A stretch of 64,000 nt of DNA from Paenibacillus sp. Soil766 (GCF_001428105.1 NZ_LMSJ01000010.1:90021-154020), one strand, 5' to 3'. Shown: positions 48,621-59,174, numbered from the stretch's first letter. The notes: generated by a model not told the origin, from the letters alone. Made by a program: numbers and translations.

Positions 48621-49913
48621 TTATTTCAACTTCCCTTCTTTTTTAAGTCGGATCTCTACCGCACGCGCATGACCCTCCAGCCCTTCATTCCGAGCCAAAG
48701 TCATAATCATGTCGCCGTTCGCGAGTAATGCTTCTTTGCTATAGTGAATGACGCTTGATTTTTTGAGGAAATCGTCCACATTCAGTGGCGATGAGAATCT
48801 TGCTGTGCCATTCGTCGGCAGCACATGGTTCGGACCGGCGAAATAATCGCCGACAGGCTCTGTGCTGTAGGCCCCTAAGAAAATGGCACCTGCATTTTCA
48901 ATGCGCGGCAGCCACGTGAAAGGATCCTGTACCAGCAGCTCACAGTGCTCCGGCGCCAAGCGATTGATGACGTCCACGCCTTCGTAGAGTGAGTCGACAA
49001 GCAAGATCGCGCCTTTGGTCGCTGTCGAGACAGCGGCTATGGCTTTCTTCGGCAGCACATCCAGCTGCCGCCATAACTCTAGCCGAACCTCTTCGGCTAG
49101 CTCGCGGGAAGGTGTCACCAGAATCGACGGTGACATCTCATCATGCTCGGCCTGCGCCAGCAAATCGGCCGCGACGTATTCAGGATCGGCGTGCTCGTCG
49201 GCGAGCACGACAATGTCCGTTGGTCCGGCGATCATGTCGATATCGACGACGCCGAACACGAAGCGCTTCGCTAGCGCGACGTAAATGTTGCCCGGGCCGA
49301 CGATCTTGTCGACCGGCGCGATTGATTCTGTCCCGTAGGCCAGCGCGGCAATCGCTTGCGCCCCGCCTACGCGGTAGATCTCTTTCACACCTGCTTCGGC
49401 CGCGGCCACGAGGATGTGCGGGTTAATGCCCTCTTCACCCGCGGTGGACGGAGGCGTTACCATCGCGATCTCTGGCACCCCTGCGACGATCGCAGGGATA
49501 GCGTTCATGAGCACGGAGGACGGGTACGCCGCCTTCCCTCCGGGCACGTACAATCCGACCCGCTTCAGCGGTCGGATGATTTGGCCCAGCAGACTGCCGT
49601 CTGGCTGCAGGTCCATCCAGGAATTGCGTTTCTGCTTCTCATGAAACGCACGAATGTTAGCGGCGGCTTGACGCAGCGCCGCCAGGAATGCGGCGTCGAC
49701 CTGCGCGTACGCCGCTTGGATCTCTTCGTCGCTGACGCGAAGCTCAGCGACGTCTACGCCGTCGAACTGCTGCGCTAGTCGACGCAGCGCGGTATCGCCG
49801 TCCTGCCGCACCTCATCGATGATGCGGCGGACGGACTCATTTTGCTCGGGTGAGCCGTATTCGACCTCACGGTTTAATTGAAATTCGGAGGCGGGCATAA
49901 TCCGCATCTTCAT
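48621..49913 (-). CDS. hisD: Histidinol dehydrogenase
   Basis: The 430-residue zinc enzyme makes the last two oxidations to histidine with NAD. Signatures include [25 protein letters not shown], the zinc-site QAEHDE, and the C-terminal [17 protein letters not shown]. The 5' half is unusually GC-rich compared with its neighbours (roughly 49000-49850). It stops one base before hisB starts. Confidence 0.97.
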   Translation of the reverse strand: MKMRIMPASEFQLNREVEYGSPEQNESVRRIIDEVRQDGDTALRRLAQQFDGVDVAELRVSDEEIQAAYAQVDAAFLAALRQAAANIRAFHEKQKRNSWMDLQPDGSLLGQIIRPLKRVGLYVPGGKAAYPSSVLMNAIPAIVAGVPEIAMVTPPSTAGEEGINPHILVAAAEAGVKEIYRVGGAQAIAALAYGTESIAPVDKIVGPGNIYVALAKRFVFGVVDIDMIAGPTDIVVLADEHADPEYVAADLLAQAEHDEMSPSILVTPSRELAEEVRLELWRQLDVLPKKAIAAVSTATKGAILLVDSLYEGVDVINRLAPEHCELLVQDPFTWLPRIENAGAIFLGAYSTEPVGDYFAGPNHVLPTNGTARFSSPLNVDDFLKKSSVIHYSKEALLANGDMIMTLARNEGLEGHARAVEIRLKKEGKLK

Positions 49914-49939
49914 CTTCCTCTCATCTTTACTAATTCAAG

Positions 49940-50575
49940 CTATAGCCTCACTGTTGGCAGTACGTCCTGCAACATATCGCACAACCGTTGGATGGAATCG
50001 TTCTTCATCCGATAACTCACGCGATTCGCAATTAAGCGGCTCGTGATTTGAAAGATTTCCTCTTGCTCCACAAGACCATTTTCCTTCAACGTTTGGCCTG
50101 TCTCCACCATATCTACGATGCGGTCAGCTAGTCCGATTAATGGCGCCAGCTCGATCGAACCATTCAATTTAATGACTTCCACTTGCTGTCCTTGTTCCCG
50201 GAAGTACTGAGAAGCTACATTCGGATACTTAGTCGCAACACGCGGGTTGATTACCTGTTTCCAATCCGGTAACCCAATTACCGACATGCGGCACCGTGCG
50301 ATTCCAAGATCAAGCAATTCGTAAACATTCCGATTTTCTTCCATCAGAACATCCTTGCCTACAACTCCAATATCGGCTACGCCATATTCCACATAGGTCG
50401 GTACATCGACCGGCTTAGCTAAAATAAATTCCATCCTCGCCCCTGGCACAGGAATGATCAAACGGCGGCCTTCTTCCAAATCCTCAGGAATAGGCAAACC
50501 AGCTTTCGTAAACAGCTTCGCTGCTTGTTTATAGATACGGCCTTTCGGCATCGCTACTTTAAGAATATCATCCAC
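49940..50575 (-). CDS. hisG: ATP phosphoribosyltransferase, short form
   Basis: Catalyses the first, regulated step of histidine synthesis, joining PRPP and ATP. I place the start at GTG 50575 ([15 protein letters not shown]), with GAGGAGG eight bases upstream. This gives 211 residues, the short form that lacks the C-terminal regulatory domain and needs HisZ. The PRPP loop appears as [17 protein letters not shown]. An in-frame ATG at 50626 is likely too far upstream. Confidence 0.95.
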   Translation of the reverse strand: MDDILKVAMPKGRIYKQAAKLFTKAGLPIPEDLEEGRRLIIPVPGARMEFILAKPVDVPTYVEYGVADIGVVGKDVLMEENRNVYELLDLGIARCRMSVIGLPDWKQVINPRVATKYPNVASQYFREQGQQVEVIKLNGSIELAPLIGLADRIVDMVETGQTLKENGLVEQEEIFQITSRLIANRVSYRMKNDSIQRLCDMLQDVLPTVRL

Positions 50576-50638
50576 CGTTCCAACCTCCTCCAAACTTCCC
50601 TCTTTACAGCTGTTTGAGAACCTCAACTGACCAAGAGG

Positions 50639-51820
50639 CTATTCCGCAATCAATGGGACTACTTCGTCATATCCTGCACGATCCAGTTTATTAAACTGAT
50701 CTTTCGTCACAAGCTGTGTAATAACGATTCTTACATTATTGTTTTCAATGCTCCGCATAATCCTCGCTTTTTTCAGCGCTTCCTCACGATGCTCCGCATC
50801 GTAGGCAATCAGTACGCGTCTCGGTTGATCCACTTGCTCTTTACCCGTTACTTCTAGGATTCGATTCGTCTTCAACGCAAATCCTGTTGCCGGTGCAGGG
50901 CGTCCAAACTGACTCAATAAATTATCGTACCGGCCTCCACTGCAGACAGGAAAACCTAATTCAGCAGCATAGCCTTCAAATGTCATACCTGTATAGTAAG
51001 AGAAATCCCCAATCATCGTTAAGTCAATCACCACGTGCTCGCTAACACCATAAGCTTTCAGCACATCCCACACTTCGCATAGATGTCGGATCGCGTCCTG
51101 TGCGATTGGATGCTGCGAAACCATACGAGCTTGCTCACAGATTTCATCGCCGCCACGAAGGCGCAGTACACCGTTAAGTTCACGTTCAACGTCATGCGCT
51201 AGGTCTAGTTTCTTAATCGCTTCTCGGTATCCAACGTAATCACGTCCGAGTAAATGCTCTTTCAGAGAAAGCTGCGCATCGGTGCGCCCTTCCAAGGTTT
51301 CTTGGAATAGTCCGTTCAGGAATCCAACATGACCGAGTGCGATCTTAAACTTTTCTACGCCAGCCGCCTGAAGCGAAGCAATCGCTAACGCTACAACTTC
51401 AGCATCAGCCTCAGACGAAGCGTCCCCGATCAGTTCAACACCTGTCTGATAAAACTCTGAATCTCTGCCCGCTTCTTCTTCAATCGAACGGAAAACATTC
51501 GAGTGATAAGATAGACGGAGCGGAAACTCTTGCTCTTTGAGTAGGGAAGAAGCTACTCGCGCGATAGGCGCCGTTAATTCTGAGCGCAGGACAAGTGTTT
51601 TCCCCTTGCGGTCTAGCAGCTTGAACAGTTTCTTATCCTCTGTGGAGCTAGCAACCCCAACTGTATCGTAATATTCAAGTGTAGGTGTAATAATCTGGTT
51701 GTAACCCCAGCGTTCCATACAGGCCAATACACGGAATTCTATATTTCTGAGTTTCGTCACCGCATCAGGCAAATAGTCTTTCGCACCTAACGGCTTTTCA
51801 AATACTTTTGGCTTCGACAC
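50639..51820 (-). CDS. hisZ: ATP phosphoribosyltransferase regulatory subunit
   Basis: The 393-residue protein is a catalytically inactive histidyl-tRNA synthetase paralogue that forms an octamer with short HisG and confers histidine feedback. Class II core motifs are recognisable (LRSELTAPIARV, YYTGMTFEGYAAELGFPVCSGGRYDNL). The tRNA-binding domain is lacking, as in the family. It opens the operon; in the direction of transcription hisG follows. Confidence 0.94.
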   Translation of the reverse strand: MSKPKVFEKPLGAKDYLPDAVTKLRNIEFRVLACMERWGYNQIITPTLEYYDTVGVASSTEDKKLFKLLDRKGKTLVLRSELTAPIARVASSLLKEQEFPLRLSYHSNVFRSIEEEAGRDSEFYQTGVELIGDASSEADAEVVALAIASLQAAGVEKFKIALGHVGFLNGLFQETLEGRTDAQLSLKEHLLGRDYVGYREAIKKLDLAHDVERELNGVLRLRGGDEICEQARMVSQHPIAQDAIRHLCEVWDVLKAYGVSEHVVIDLTMIGDFSYYTGMTFEGYAAELGFPVCSGGRYDNLLSQFGRPAPATGFALKTNRILEVTGKEQVDQPRRVLIAYDAEHREEALKKARIMRSIENNNVRIVITQLVTKDQFNKLDRAGYDEVVPLIAE

Positions 51821-51886
51821 CGTCTCACCTCTATAAGTAGGAGTATAATCAGTTATTCTTACTTTATTGTCCCTAAGTCACTTTAT

Positions 51887-51898
51887 CACGTTAACGTG
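51887..51898. promoter_or_regulatory. 12-base palindrome upstream of hisZ
   Basis: CACGTTAACGTG is a perfect palindrome 67-78 bases upstream of the hisZ start. It could be an operator of the histidine operon. I do not know a regulator with this site, and no T-box signature is seen. Confidence 0.35.
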
Positions 51899-52181
51899 CT
51901 ACCATGCTACCAAAATAAAGAATGTACGGCTATTTTAACATGTATCTTTAGGACCGTCAATCGTCTATGCCATGTTCAGCGCTTTAAGAATGGCATATCA
52001 ACCCATACGTCGTCAACTGTCCTACTACCTCCACTACTGAGAAAAACCACCAGGGGAAACTTTTGGTGCGCGTTCGGGCTCCAGTGCATGTTGAAGGTCA
52101 AACCCTAACTCACAACATCTCAGCTTTCGCATATGCAGCGCCATCGAGTATATGCTTAATGAGGCAATACGAATTCCAAAC
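51899..52181. other. Intergenic stretch, no gene seen
   Basis: No coding region with a ribosome site or family resemblance is visible between the his operon promoter region and the repeat element that follows. Confidence 0.4.
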
Positions 52182-52366
52182 TAACTGGAAAATCTCCAGT
52201 TAATTGGGGATGAATTTACGCTTTTCAACGATTAGATGGATTTTCTACATCTATTTCCGCTGAAAGTAGCTCGTTAAGCTCGTTAGGGTGAAATTAACAA
52301 CAGAAAATCCATCTATTTGCTTCAACCGCCGAAATCCTGTCTATTTAGATGTATAAAATCCAGTTA
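52182..52366. repeat. MITE-like intergenic element
   Basis: The 185-base element is bounded by TAACTGGA (52182-52189) and TCCAGTTA (52359-52366). A perfect TAACTGGA-AAATC-TCCAGTTA hairpin sits at its left end. AGATGGATTTTCT (52234-52246) and AGAAAATCCATCT (52302-52314) form a second, internal inverted repeat. No reading frame is supported. It looks like a non-autonomous mobile or structured repeat. Confidence 0.55.
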
Positions 52367-52465
52367 TTTGATATCCCCTAGGTAGGTAGTAAACTTCACC
52401 CAACCATACGGACTCTTGGGGCGTTGGCGCCAATGCTGGTCGGCAGTCAGAATTCCCCCAATAGG

Positions 52466-52494
52466 AAAAGGCATGCTGACGCGGCAGCATGCCC
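52466..52494 (-). terminator. Terminator of the glycine-rich gene
   Basis: GGCATGCTG and CAGCATGCC form a 9-bp stem with a TTTT run on the minus strand, 17 bases after the stop at 52511. Confidence 0.8.
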
Positions 52495-52510
52495 TCTAAG
52501 ACTACTCTGA

Positions 52511-53362
52511 TTAATCTTCCTCTACGGGTCCATTCGGTGCTTGTCCGTTTTGTCCGTTACCATTGCCATTCGGTGCTTGTCCGTTTTGTCCGTTGCCGTT
52601 GCCATTCGGTGCCTGTCCGTTTTGTCCGTTGCCGTTGCCACTACCATTCGGCGCTGGCGTTTGACCGCCATTTGGTACGGGCTTCGGCCCACCATTAGGT
52701 CCTGGCGCTTGAGTCGCACTTGGCCCTTGACCTTGGCTTCCTCCGGTACCGCCGCCTTCGATCTTGCCTCCGCCAGTGCCTCCACCGCCACCTTGGCCTT
52801 TGCCTCCGCCAGCGCCGTTACCGCCACCTTGACCCTTGCCTCCGCCAGTGCCTTCACCGCCACCTTGACCTTTGCCTCCGCCGATGCCTTCACCGCCGCC
52901 GTGGCCCTTGCCTCCGCCGCCACCCTGGCCCTTGCCTCCGCCGTTACCGCCACCCTGGCCTTTGCCTCCGCCAGTGCCTTCACCGCCACCTTTACCGCCG
53001 CCTCGGCCCTGTCCAACCCCCTTATGCTTCATATAGCTATAGGTAATTGATTCGAGCGTGCGGCTATCAACGGCGCCGGTTACCGGCAGCCCGTGTTTTT
53101 TCTGAAAATACTTTACACCTTGCACAGTTGCATTATCGTAGTAACCGTTAATATCACCAGAGTAGCTTCCCAGTGATTTCAGCATCCCTTGGATAACGAA
53201 CACATCAGGTCCGCTCGCCTCCTTACCTACAGCCAAACTCGTGTTTGGCAAGGATAGCATCAGCATAAAGGCAAGTATCACTACACCTACATGCTTTCCT
53301 ATCGACCATCCAAAGTTACCTTTTTTCACTTTTGCGTTTTTACTACGATTCCAATGCTGCAC
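52511..53362 (-). CDS. Exported peptidoglycan-binding-domain protein with glycine-rich repeats
   Basis: The 283-residue protein has a cytoplasmic basic start, one membrane or signal segment (about 26-44), and a PG_binding_1 domain (about 50-110: VIQGMLKSLGSYSGDINGYYDNATVQGVKYFQKKHGLPVTG when read in sequence parts). A long repetitive tail follows: GGGKGQGGG-type units (about 120-215), then three copies of NGQNGQAPNGNG-like units. The three terminal copies are also near-identical in DNA (52533-52640). The tail is probably disordered and wall- or matrix-associated. Function is unknown. Confidence 0.8.
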   Translation of the reverse strand: MQHWNRSKNAKVKKGNFGWSIGKHVGVVILAFMLMLSLPNTSLAVGKEASGPDVFVIQGMLKSLGSYSGDINGYYDNATVQGVKYFQKKHGLPVTGAVDSRTLESITYSYMKHKGVGQGRGGGKGGGEGTGGGKGQGGGNGGGKGQGGGGGKGHGGGEGIGGGKGQGGGEGTGGGKGQGGGNGAGGGKGQGGGGGTGGGKIEGGGTGGSQGQGPSATQAPGPNGGPKPVPNGGQTPAPNGSGNGNGQNGQAPNGNGNGQNGQAPNGNGNGQNGQAPNGPVEED

Positions 53363-53489
53363 TTCATCGACACCTTCCCTTGACCTATAATTTTACTGCG
53401 TCTTTACTATTCCCAATCTGTTATTTTTAATAGTCGTTTTCTTGAGATACTTTGGTGGTAAATTGCTTGCTTGGTTTTCCTCAACAACA

Positions 53490-53525
53490 AAAAATGGACT
53501 CAACATCACATTGATGTTGAGTCCA
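53490..53525 (-). terminator. Terminator of the hprK-lgt-ppaX cluster
   Basis: TGGACTCAACATCA and TGATGTTGAGTCCA form a perfect 14-bp stem with a 3-base loop and a TTTTTT run on the minus strand, 20 bases after the acyltransferase stop. Confidence 0.9.
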
Positions 53526-53544
53526 CTACTTTAAGTTTCTTATA

Positions 53545-54033
53545 CTAAGCACTGCCCGACCGAATAACTTGCATCGGATTACCTGCTACGAAGCTATTCG
53601 GGGCTACATCCTTATGAACAACAGATCCCGCTCCAATAATCGCATGATCGCCTATCGTCACTCCTGGCAGGATTGTGGTATTAGCTCCAACCATCACATG
53701 AGATCCGATGCGCACATCACCTAACCGATATTCCTTCGTTAAATACTCATGCGCCAGAATTGTCGTGTTATAGCCAATAATTGTATTGCTCCCAATGTAG
53801 ATCCGCTCCGGGAAAAACACATCCACCATCACCATCAAAGCAAATGCTGAGTGTTCACCAACCGTCATTCCTAGAACACGACGATATATCCAGTTTTTCA
53901 ACCGCAACGATGGCGAATAACGGGTGATTTGAATCCAAATGAAATTTCGCATGGCCTTCCATTTACTAACTGTTTGGTAAATTTGCCATAGCGCATTCGG
54001 GCCATCTACGGGATACTTCTCTGTTTGCCTCAA
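53545..54033 (-). CDS. Hexapeptide-repeat acyltransferase (YvoF-like)
   Basis: The 162-residue protein has the left-handed beta-helix repeats typical of acyltransferases (IGSNTIIGYNTTILAH, IGSHVMVGANTTILPGVTIGDHAIIGAGSVV). Its last turn reads VAPNSFVAGNPMQVI. It should O-acetylate a sugar or similar acceptor; the substrate is unknown. It overlaps the ppaX stop by four bases and ends the hprK-lgt-ppaX row, as yvoF does in B. subtilis. Confidence 0.88.
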   Translation of the reverse strand: MRQTEKYPVDGPNALWQIYQTVSKWKAMRNFIWIQITRYSPSLRLKNWIYRRVLGMTVGEHSAFALMVMVDVFFPERIYIGSNTIIGYNTTILAHEYLTKEYRLGDVRIGSHVMVGANTTILPGVTIGDHAIIGAGSVVHKDVAPNSFVAGNPMQVIRSGSA

Positions 54034-54689
54034 TCTACCTTCACATCCGACGATATCCCCACCAAAGGCAATAGGTCAAACATATCATCGACAATATGGT
54101 CCGGGTTGTACTGCTCTAAATATGCGCGCCCCTTCCATGACCAGGATACACCGACAGAAGTAACTCCTGCATTTTGAGCGGCCTCGATATCATAGTGACT
54201 ATCGCCTACCATCATGGTTTCTTCAGCCGAGCTGCCTAGCTCTTTCAGCGCTGCAAAGATACCCTCAGGACTCGGCTTTGGCTCTTTTACATCATCCACT
54301 GTCACAATAACGCTGACGTAAGGCGCTAATCCACAAAGTTTGAGTCCCATTAACGTGGTCTGTCTGATTTTACTCGTCACGATTCCGATTTTGATACCAT
54401 TTTCGTGTAACTTCGCCATGACTGTTCGCACGTTCGGGAATTCCTGCACAAGCTCATCATGTTTAGCAAGGTTGAACGTACGATACTTATTTATGAGCGC
54501 TTCGACTTCTTTCTTACCTGTAAAAAACTCCATTTGCTCCACTAGCGGGCGCCCCATATTGGGGATAATAAGCTCCCGGCTAATAGCTTCCGGTGTTTCG
54601 CCTTCCAAGCTATGCAAAAACGATTGTACAATTAACTCATTCGTGTCTACAATCGTGCCATCCAAATCAAATAGTACGGTTTGAATCAT
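54030..54689 (-). CDS. ppaX: Pyrophosphatase PpaX, HAD superfamily
   Basis: Hydrolyses the pyrophosphate formed when HPr kinase/phosphorylase dephosphorylates Ser-HPr. The 219-residue protein has HAD motifs FDLDGTIVDTN (motif I, about 6-16), IVTSKIR (motif II), and KPSPEGI plus VGDSHYDIEAA (motifs III/IV). I place the start at 54689, with AGGAG six bases upstream; it overlaps the lgt 3' end by 23 bases. The neighbourhood (hprK, lgt) supports PpaX over other HAD phosphatases. Confidence 0.9.
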   Translation of the reverse strand: MIQTVLFDLDGTIVDTNELIVQSFLHSLEGETPEAISRELIIPNMGRPLVEQMEFFTGKKEVEALINKYRTFNLAKHDELVQEFPNVRTVMAKLHENGIKIGIVTSKIRQTTLMGLKLCGLAPYVSVIVTVDDVKEPKPSPEGIFAALKELGSSAEETMMVGDSHYDIEAAQNAGVTSVGVSWSWKGRAYLEQYNPDHIVDDMFDLLPLVGISSDVKVD

Positions 54690-55641
54690 AGTTGACTCCT
54701 TTATCTGTCTCTTCTTCATTGACTACTTTGTTTTTATCAAGCGCTAGTTTAGATACAATCGGATCTGAATACCGTTCATTGGCATAACCTTTTTTCCTTC
54801 TAATGATGATCATGATCACAGCCGCAATGACAATCAGCAGTGCAAGCAGTTGGGAGAATCGAATGTTCCCTCCATATGTCAGTACACCTGGTTCAAACAC
54901 AATTTTCATAGGTGACCATAATGCATTCATCAATGAAGCTAACCAACCTGGACCCGTGATGTCCAAACTGTCCGTACGGATTCCTTCAATGAAGAATCGG
55001 CCAATGGAATACCAGATGAAATAACTTAGAAATAGCTCGCCTGCTCTTAAGAACGGTCTACGACGAAGCCAGAATAAAAGCGCCAGCCCTACAAAACTCC
55101 AAATCGACTCATACAGAAACGCTGGGTGATAGAACGTACCTTCTATATTCATTTGGTTCACGATAAAGTTGGGTAAATGCAGGCTCTCTCTCAGAAATGA
55201 CTCCTCTACCGGGCCACCATGAGCTTCCTGATTCATGAAATTCCCCCAACGACCAATCGCTTGTCCGACAATAAGACCTGGCGCTAGAATATCGGCAATA
55301 CGAAAGAAATTATATCCCTTAGCTCGCATGTAGAATGATGTACCGATAATAGCACCGATCAATGCGCCATATATCGCAATCCCACCATGCCATATCATGA
55401 ATACTTCCCATAAATTGTCCTTATAATCATCCCATTGGAAAGCCACATAATAAATTCTAGCCCCAATAATGGCAGAAGGAACCCCAATTAACAATAAATC
55501 CATGAAGAAGTCGGGTACGATTTTGAATCGCTTTCCTTCTCTGATCGCCAACATTAAACCAATTAAAGCTGCTGTACCTAAAATAATGCCATACCATCGA
55601 ACATGAATCGGTCCGAGGGAGAACGCAATACTTTCTAACAT
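54667..55641 (-). CDS. lgt: Prolipoprotein diacylglyceryl transferase
   Basis: The 324-residue polytopic membrane enzyme attaches diacylglycerol to the lipobox Cys of prolipoproteins. Seven hydrophobic segments and the signature GRWGNFMNQEAHGGP (about 131-145) are present, with the active-site HGGIAIYG near 104. The C-terminal 50 residues are a charged tail longer than usual. It lies between hprK and ppaX. Confidence 0.96.
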   Translation of the reverse strand: MLESIAFSLGPIHVRWYGIILGTAALIGLMLAIREGKRFKIVPDFFMDLLLIGVPSAIIGARIYYVAFQWDDYKDNLWEVFMIWHGGIAIYGALIGAIIGTSFYMRAKGYNFFRIADILAPGLIVGQAIGRWGNFMNQEAHGGPVEESFLRESLHLPNFIVNQMNIEGTFYHPAFLYESIWSFVGLALLFWLRRRPFLRAGELFLSYFIWYSIGRFFIEGIRTDSLDITGPGWLASLMNALWSPMKIVFEPGVLTYGGNIRFSQLLALLIVIAAVIMIIIRRKKGYANERYSDPIVSKLALDKNKVVNEEETDKGVNYDSNRTI

Positions 55642-55704
55642 AGTTTCACTCCTTTATTTGGTGAGCGGTTTTCGAAAACCGAAAACTTAGACTTTCCTAT
55701 GTGG

Positions 55705-56646
55705 TCAATCAAAATCCTCAAAATCTTCATTCAACGATTCGGTCAACTTATTCGTAAACTGCAGCGCCGCGTTATATCCCATACGCTTTAAGCGATAATT
55801 CATCGCCGCAACCTCGACGATGACCGCTAAGTTTCGGCCTGGTCTTACAGGTATTGTAACGAGAGGCAGATCCGTATCGATAATACGCGTTAGCTCCTCA
55901 TCTAAGCCCAAACGATCATATTGCTTCTCTTGCTGCCAATTCTCCAATTTTACAACAACCGATATCTTCTTTACATTACGAATCGCGCCTGCGCCAAATA
56001 GCGTCATGACATTAATGATACCTACACCGCGGATCTCAAGTAAATGACGAATCAATTCTGGTGCATTTCCGGTTAATACTTTATCGCCATTTTGTCTAAT
56101 TTCTACCGCATCATCCGCAATCAGGCGATGCCCTCGTTTCACAAGCTCAAGGGCAGTTTCACTTTTACCGATCCCACTGCTACCGGTAATCAACATACCT
56201 ACCCCATAGACATCAACAAGTACACCGTGGATCGTCGTACTGGGAGCAAGCTTATTTTCAAGAAAACCAGTTAATCGACTTGCAAAAATCGTCGTTGAAA
56301 GCTGCGTTCTCAGTACAGTCAGATCACGCTTAGTCGCTTCTTCGAGCAATTCAACGGGAACATCCAATCCTCGCGTTACAATAATACAAGGTGTTTCCTC
56401 AGAAGCACACAGCTGTTCAACCCGATTTCTCCGAACACCTGTAGTTAACATCTCTATAAACGTAATCTCTGTTTTACCAAGCATCTGAATTCGCTCTTTG
56501 GGATGGTAATTGAAATATCCAGCCATTTCAAGACCAGGACGATACAAGTCGCCTGTTATAATCTGACGCTTTAGTCCACCCTCTCCTGCTAACACTTCCA
56601 TATGTAGCTGTTCCACCATTTCGGAAACCTTTACCTTTTTGGCCAT
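55705..56646 (-). CDS. hprK: HPr kinase/phosphorylase
   Basis: The 313-residue bifunctional enzyme phosphorylates HPr (and Crh) on Ser46 when glycolytic intermediates are high, and reverses the reaction with phosphate. The Walker A motif [11 protein letters not shown] (about 155-165), the catalytic [11 protein letters not shown] and the capping signature [10 protein letters not shown] are intact. Its substrate in this window is the HPr-family protein at 36470-36739. It leads the hprK-lgt-ppaX-acyltransferase row. Confidence 0.97.
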   Translation of the reverse strand: MAKKVKVSEMVEQLHMEVLAGEGGLKRQIITGDLYRPGLEMAGYFNYHPKERIQMLGKTEITFIEMLTTGVRRNRVEQLCASEETPCIIVTRGLDVPVELLEEATKRDLTVLRTQLSTTIFASRLTGFLENKLAPSTTIHGVLVDVYGVGMLITGSSGIGKSETALELVKRGHRLIADDAVEIRQNGDKVLTGNAPELIRHLLEIRGVGIINVMTLFGAGAIRNVKKISVVVKLENWQQEKQYDRLGLDEELTRIIDTDLPLVTIPVRPGRNLAVIVEVAAMNYRLKRMGYNAALQFTNKLTESLNEDFEDFD

Positions 56647-56775
56647 TGTCCTAACTCCTCCGAATTTGCTTATGTACCATATGTTTTCTTTGTTGCACGC
56701 AGGCTTCCAATAGTTTCATCGTAATGGAATACCTAATTGAAATCAACTACTGTGTTCACGAACCTCGAAATATAC

Positions 56776-56800
56776 AAAAAAACCAGCCGATAACGGCTGG
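56776..56800 (-). terminator. Terminator of the ABC ATPase gene
   Basis: CCAGCCG and CGGCTGG form a 7-bp stem with a T-run on the minus strand, 15 bases after the stop at 56816. Confidence 0.75.
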
Positions 56801-56815
56801 CCTTTCAGTACAATC

Positions 56816-57946
56816 CTATAGGTTTGGGTTAACCAAAATGGAAAGTGTTGATTCTTTATCGAAGAAATGAACTTTGTTCATGTCTAGTGCCAATTTAACG
56901 TTAGTACCTTCTTTGATTCCGGAACGACCGTCAACACGAGCGATTACTGTGTTAGCGCCGATACCGTTCAAGTACAAGTACATTTCGTGTCCCAAGTTCT
57001 CAGTCAATTCAACGTTAACGTTGAATACTGTGTTCGGGGAAGCTTCCAAGAATACTGGCTCTTCGTGAATATCTTCTGGACGAACTCCCAGAATCACTTC
57101 TTTGCCAACAAATCCTTTGTCTTTTAGAACTTGTGCTTTACCAGCTGGAACTTCAACGTTGACAGTACCTGCTTTGAAGAATACACCGCCGCCTTCAGAT
57201 GTCAATGTTCCGGACATGAAGTTCATGGATGGGGATCCGATGAAGCCTGCAACGAACATGTTCACTGGGAAGTTGTAGATTTCTTCTGGTGTAGCAGCTT
57301 GTTGAATAATACCTTTATCCATAACAACGATACGATCGCCCATTGTCATAGCTTCGATTTGGTCATGCGTTACGTAGATTGTCGTAACACCAAGACGTTT
57401 TGTAAGTTTTGTGATTTCCGCACGCATTTGTACACGAAGTTTCGCATCCAAGTTGGAAAGCGGCTCATCCATTAAGAATACTTGTGGCTCACGAACAATC
57501 GCACGACCCAAGGCAACACGTTGACGTTGACCACCGGAAAGAGCTTTTGGCTTACGATCAAGCAAGTGAACGATATCTAGAATTTTCGCTGCTTCGCGAA
57601 CGCGAGCATCGATATCAGCTTTTTTGAATTTACGAAGTTTCAATCCGAATGCCATGTTTTGATAAACAGTCATATGCGGATAAAGAGCGTAGGATTGGAA
57701 TACCATCGCGATATCGCGATCTTTTGGAGCTACGTCATTTACAAGGCGGTCTCCGATGTAAAGTTCACCTTCAGTGATTTCCTCTAAACCTGCGATCATA
57801 CGAAGAGTTGTGGATTTTCCGCAACCGGATGCACCAACAAGAACTACGAACTCTTTGTCAGCAACTTCAAGATGGAAATCTTTAACTGTTGATTCTTCTG
57901 CACCAGAATATCTTTTAACGATATGATTTAAACGTACGCCTGCCAT
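56816..57946 (-). CDS. Sugar ABC transporter ATPase (MsmX/UgpC type)
   Basis: The 376-residue ATPase drives uptake of oligosaccharides or glycerol phosphate by several sugar ABC transporters. Walker [11 protein letters not shown] (about 37-46), signature [14 protein letters not shown], Walker [13 protein letters not shown] and switch [15 protein letters not shown] are all present. A TOBE domain (about 240-370) follows. No permease genes lie nearby, so it is probably the shared energising subunit, as MsmX is in B. subtilis. Confidence 0.93.
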   Translation of the reverse strand: MAGVRLNHIVKRYSGAEESTVKDFHLEVADKEFVVLVGASGCGKSTTLRMIAGLEEITEGELYIGDRLVNDVAPKDRDIAMVFQSYALYPHMTVYQNMAFGLKLRKFKKADIDARVREAAKILDIVHLLDRKPKALSGGQRQRVALGRAIVREPQVFLMDEPLSNLDAKLRVQMRAEITKLTKRLGVTTIYVTHDQIEAMTMGDRIVVMDKGIIQQAATPEEIYNFPVNMFVAGFIGSPSMNFMSGTLTSEGGGVFFKAGTVNVEVPAGKAQVLKDKGFVGKEVILGVRPEDIHEEPVFLEASPNTVFNVNVELTENLGHEMYLYLNGIGANTVIARVDGRSGIKEGTNVKLALDMNKVHFFDKESTLSILVNPNL

Positions 57947-58058
57947 GATTTCATTCCCCCTACAATTTATCGTTCAAATGCTTTATTTGTCAACATTTCT
58001 ATATACACATCTTACCCTACGATCGACGGACTGACTATGCACAATCCCTACAAAAAAA

Positions 58059-59174
58059 TCACTTTCTTTTCGTTACTTTGTACAATAGCAAGGCCAGTCG
58101 TACCAAAACCGCATGATTAAACGTTCTAACATCCAGTCCCGTCTCATTCTTGAACTTGTCCAACCGATAAAGCAGCGTATTGCGATGAATATAAAGCTTC
58201 TTCGCAGTTTCACTAACATTGCAGTCTAGTGTAAAGAAATGCTCTAACGTCGTTACTGTCTCGCCATCCAGCACATGATCTGTGCCGCGGAGAACCTGCT
58301 CCAGGAAATCTGTTTTTTCCTCTTCCTCGATAAGGTGCAACAGCTTCTCTAGACGAAGCTCCCAGCGCAGATGAATAAAGCTTCCGACATGGAAGGATCG
58401 GCCCAGCATAATGGTCTCACGCAGCTTAAGTACGGTAGCAAACATAGACTTCGCTGGTTTCACAGGGAAATCAATAGCTAGATGGCATTCGCCTACCCAT
58501 TCATTTGCCAGCATCTCATACAAGCCTGAGCCAAGTGCATCAAGGGTTTGCTCAACACTTTCTTCCTCGTCCCCATCGCGCTCTTCGCTGCCGCTAGTAA
58601 TAAGGACCTCTGGCGCTAGGATTAACCACTCTTTTTCTAGCAAAGGAATCAGAATAATCTCCGCTTCAAAAAAAGATTCTAACAGCTTCTTAAGCTCCGT
58701 ATAAGATACACGCTGGTTCTGAGGATAGTCCCCATACAACAAGAGAGGGATCTTGGTTGAATACAACGACGACTGTGATGCAAGCGCATCAGGCAGCTCA
58801 GCGTGGCCTGCTCCACGTTCCATTTGCTGCAGCAGCCAGTCTCTTAATTGATTCGACTTTCTTTCATCTTCTGACAAATAGGAGCCGAATTGCTTCTTCT
58901 CTACAGTTTGTTTAGATTCAATCGTAAGTTCGACGAGTTTGCGTTCGGATACAGACAACTTACTCCCATCCATTCTCAGGACACGGACCTCTTTGTGATC
59001 CTGTGAAATGAAGAACAGAACTTCCTGTCCCCGGTTCACACTACGACTAAATGCTTCTTGGCGCTCTCCCTGAACCTCCACAAGCTGGTGCCATTCGGAA
59101 TCCGGTATCAGGCTTATCTGTATTGGCGACTGTAAAACCGCTTCCAATCGCTCTTTGACATGCTCCCAAATCAT
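58059..59174 (-). CDS. PucR/CdaR-type transcriptional regulator
   Basis: The 371-residue protein ends in a PucR C-terminal helix-turn-helix (LDCNVSETAKKLYIHRNTLL then YRLDKF, about 320-345). The N-terminal 300 residues show no clear sensor domain, though a GGDEF-like degenerate core is typical between sensor and HTH in this family. The gene sits 112 bases from the ABC ATPase on the same strand, so it may regulate sugar uptake; that link is inference. Confidence 0.75.
   Translation of the reverse strand: MIWEHVKERLEAVLQSPIQISLIPDSEWHQLVEVQGERQEAFSRSVNRGQEVLFFISQDHKEVRVLRMDGSKLSVSERKLVELTIESKQTVEKKQFGSYLSEDERKSNQLRDWLLQQMERGAGHAELPDALASQSSLYSTKIPLLLYGDYPQNQRVSYTELKKLLESFFEAEIILIPLLEKEWLILAPEVLITSGSEERDGDEEESVEQTLDALGSGLYEMLANEWVGECHLAIDFPVKPAKSMFATVLKLRETIMLGRSFHVGSFIHLRWELRLEKLLHLIEEEEKTDFLEQVLRGTDHVLDGETVTTLEHFFTLDCNVSETAKKLYIHRNTLLYRLDKFKNETGLDVRTFNHAVLVRLALLLYKVTKRK

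Noticed and set aside
51821..52181. Possible T-box riboswitch ahead of hisZ
   Set aside because: No AGGGTGG-type T-box sequence or antiterminator pairing could be found on the minus strand.
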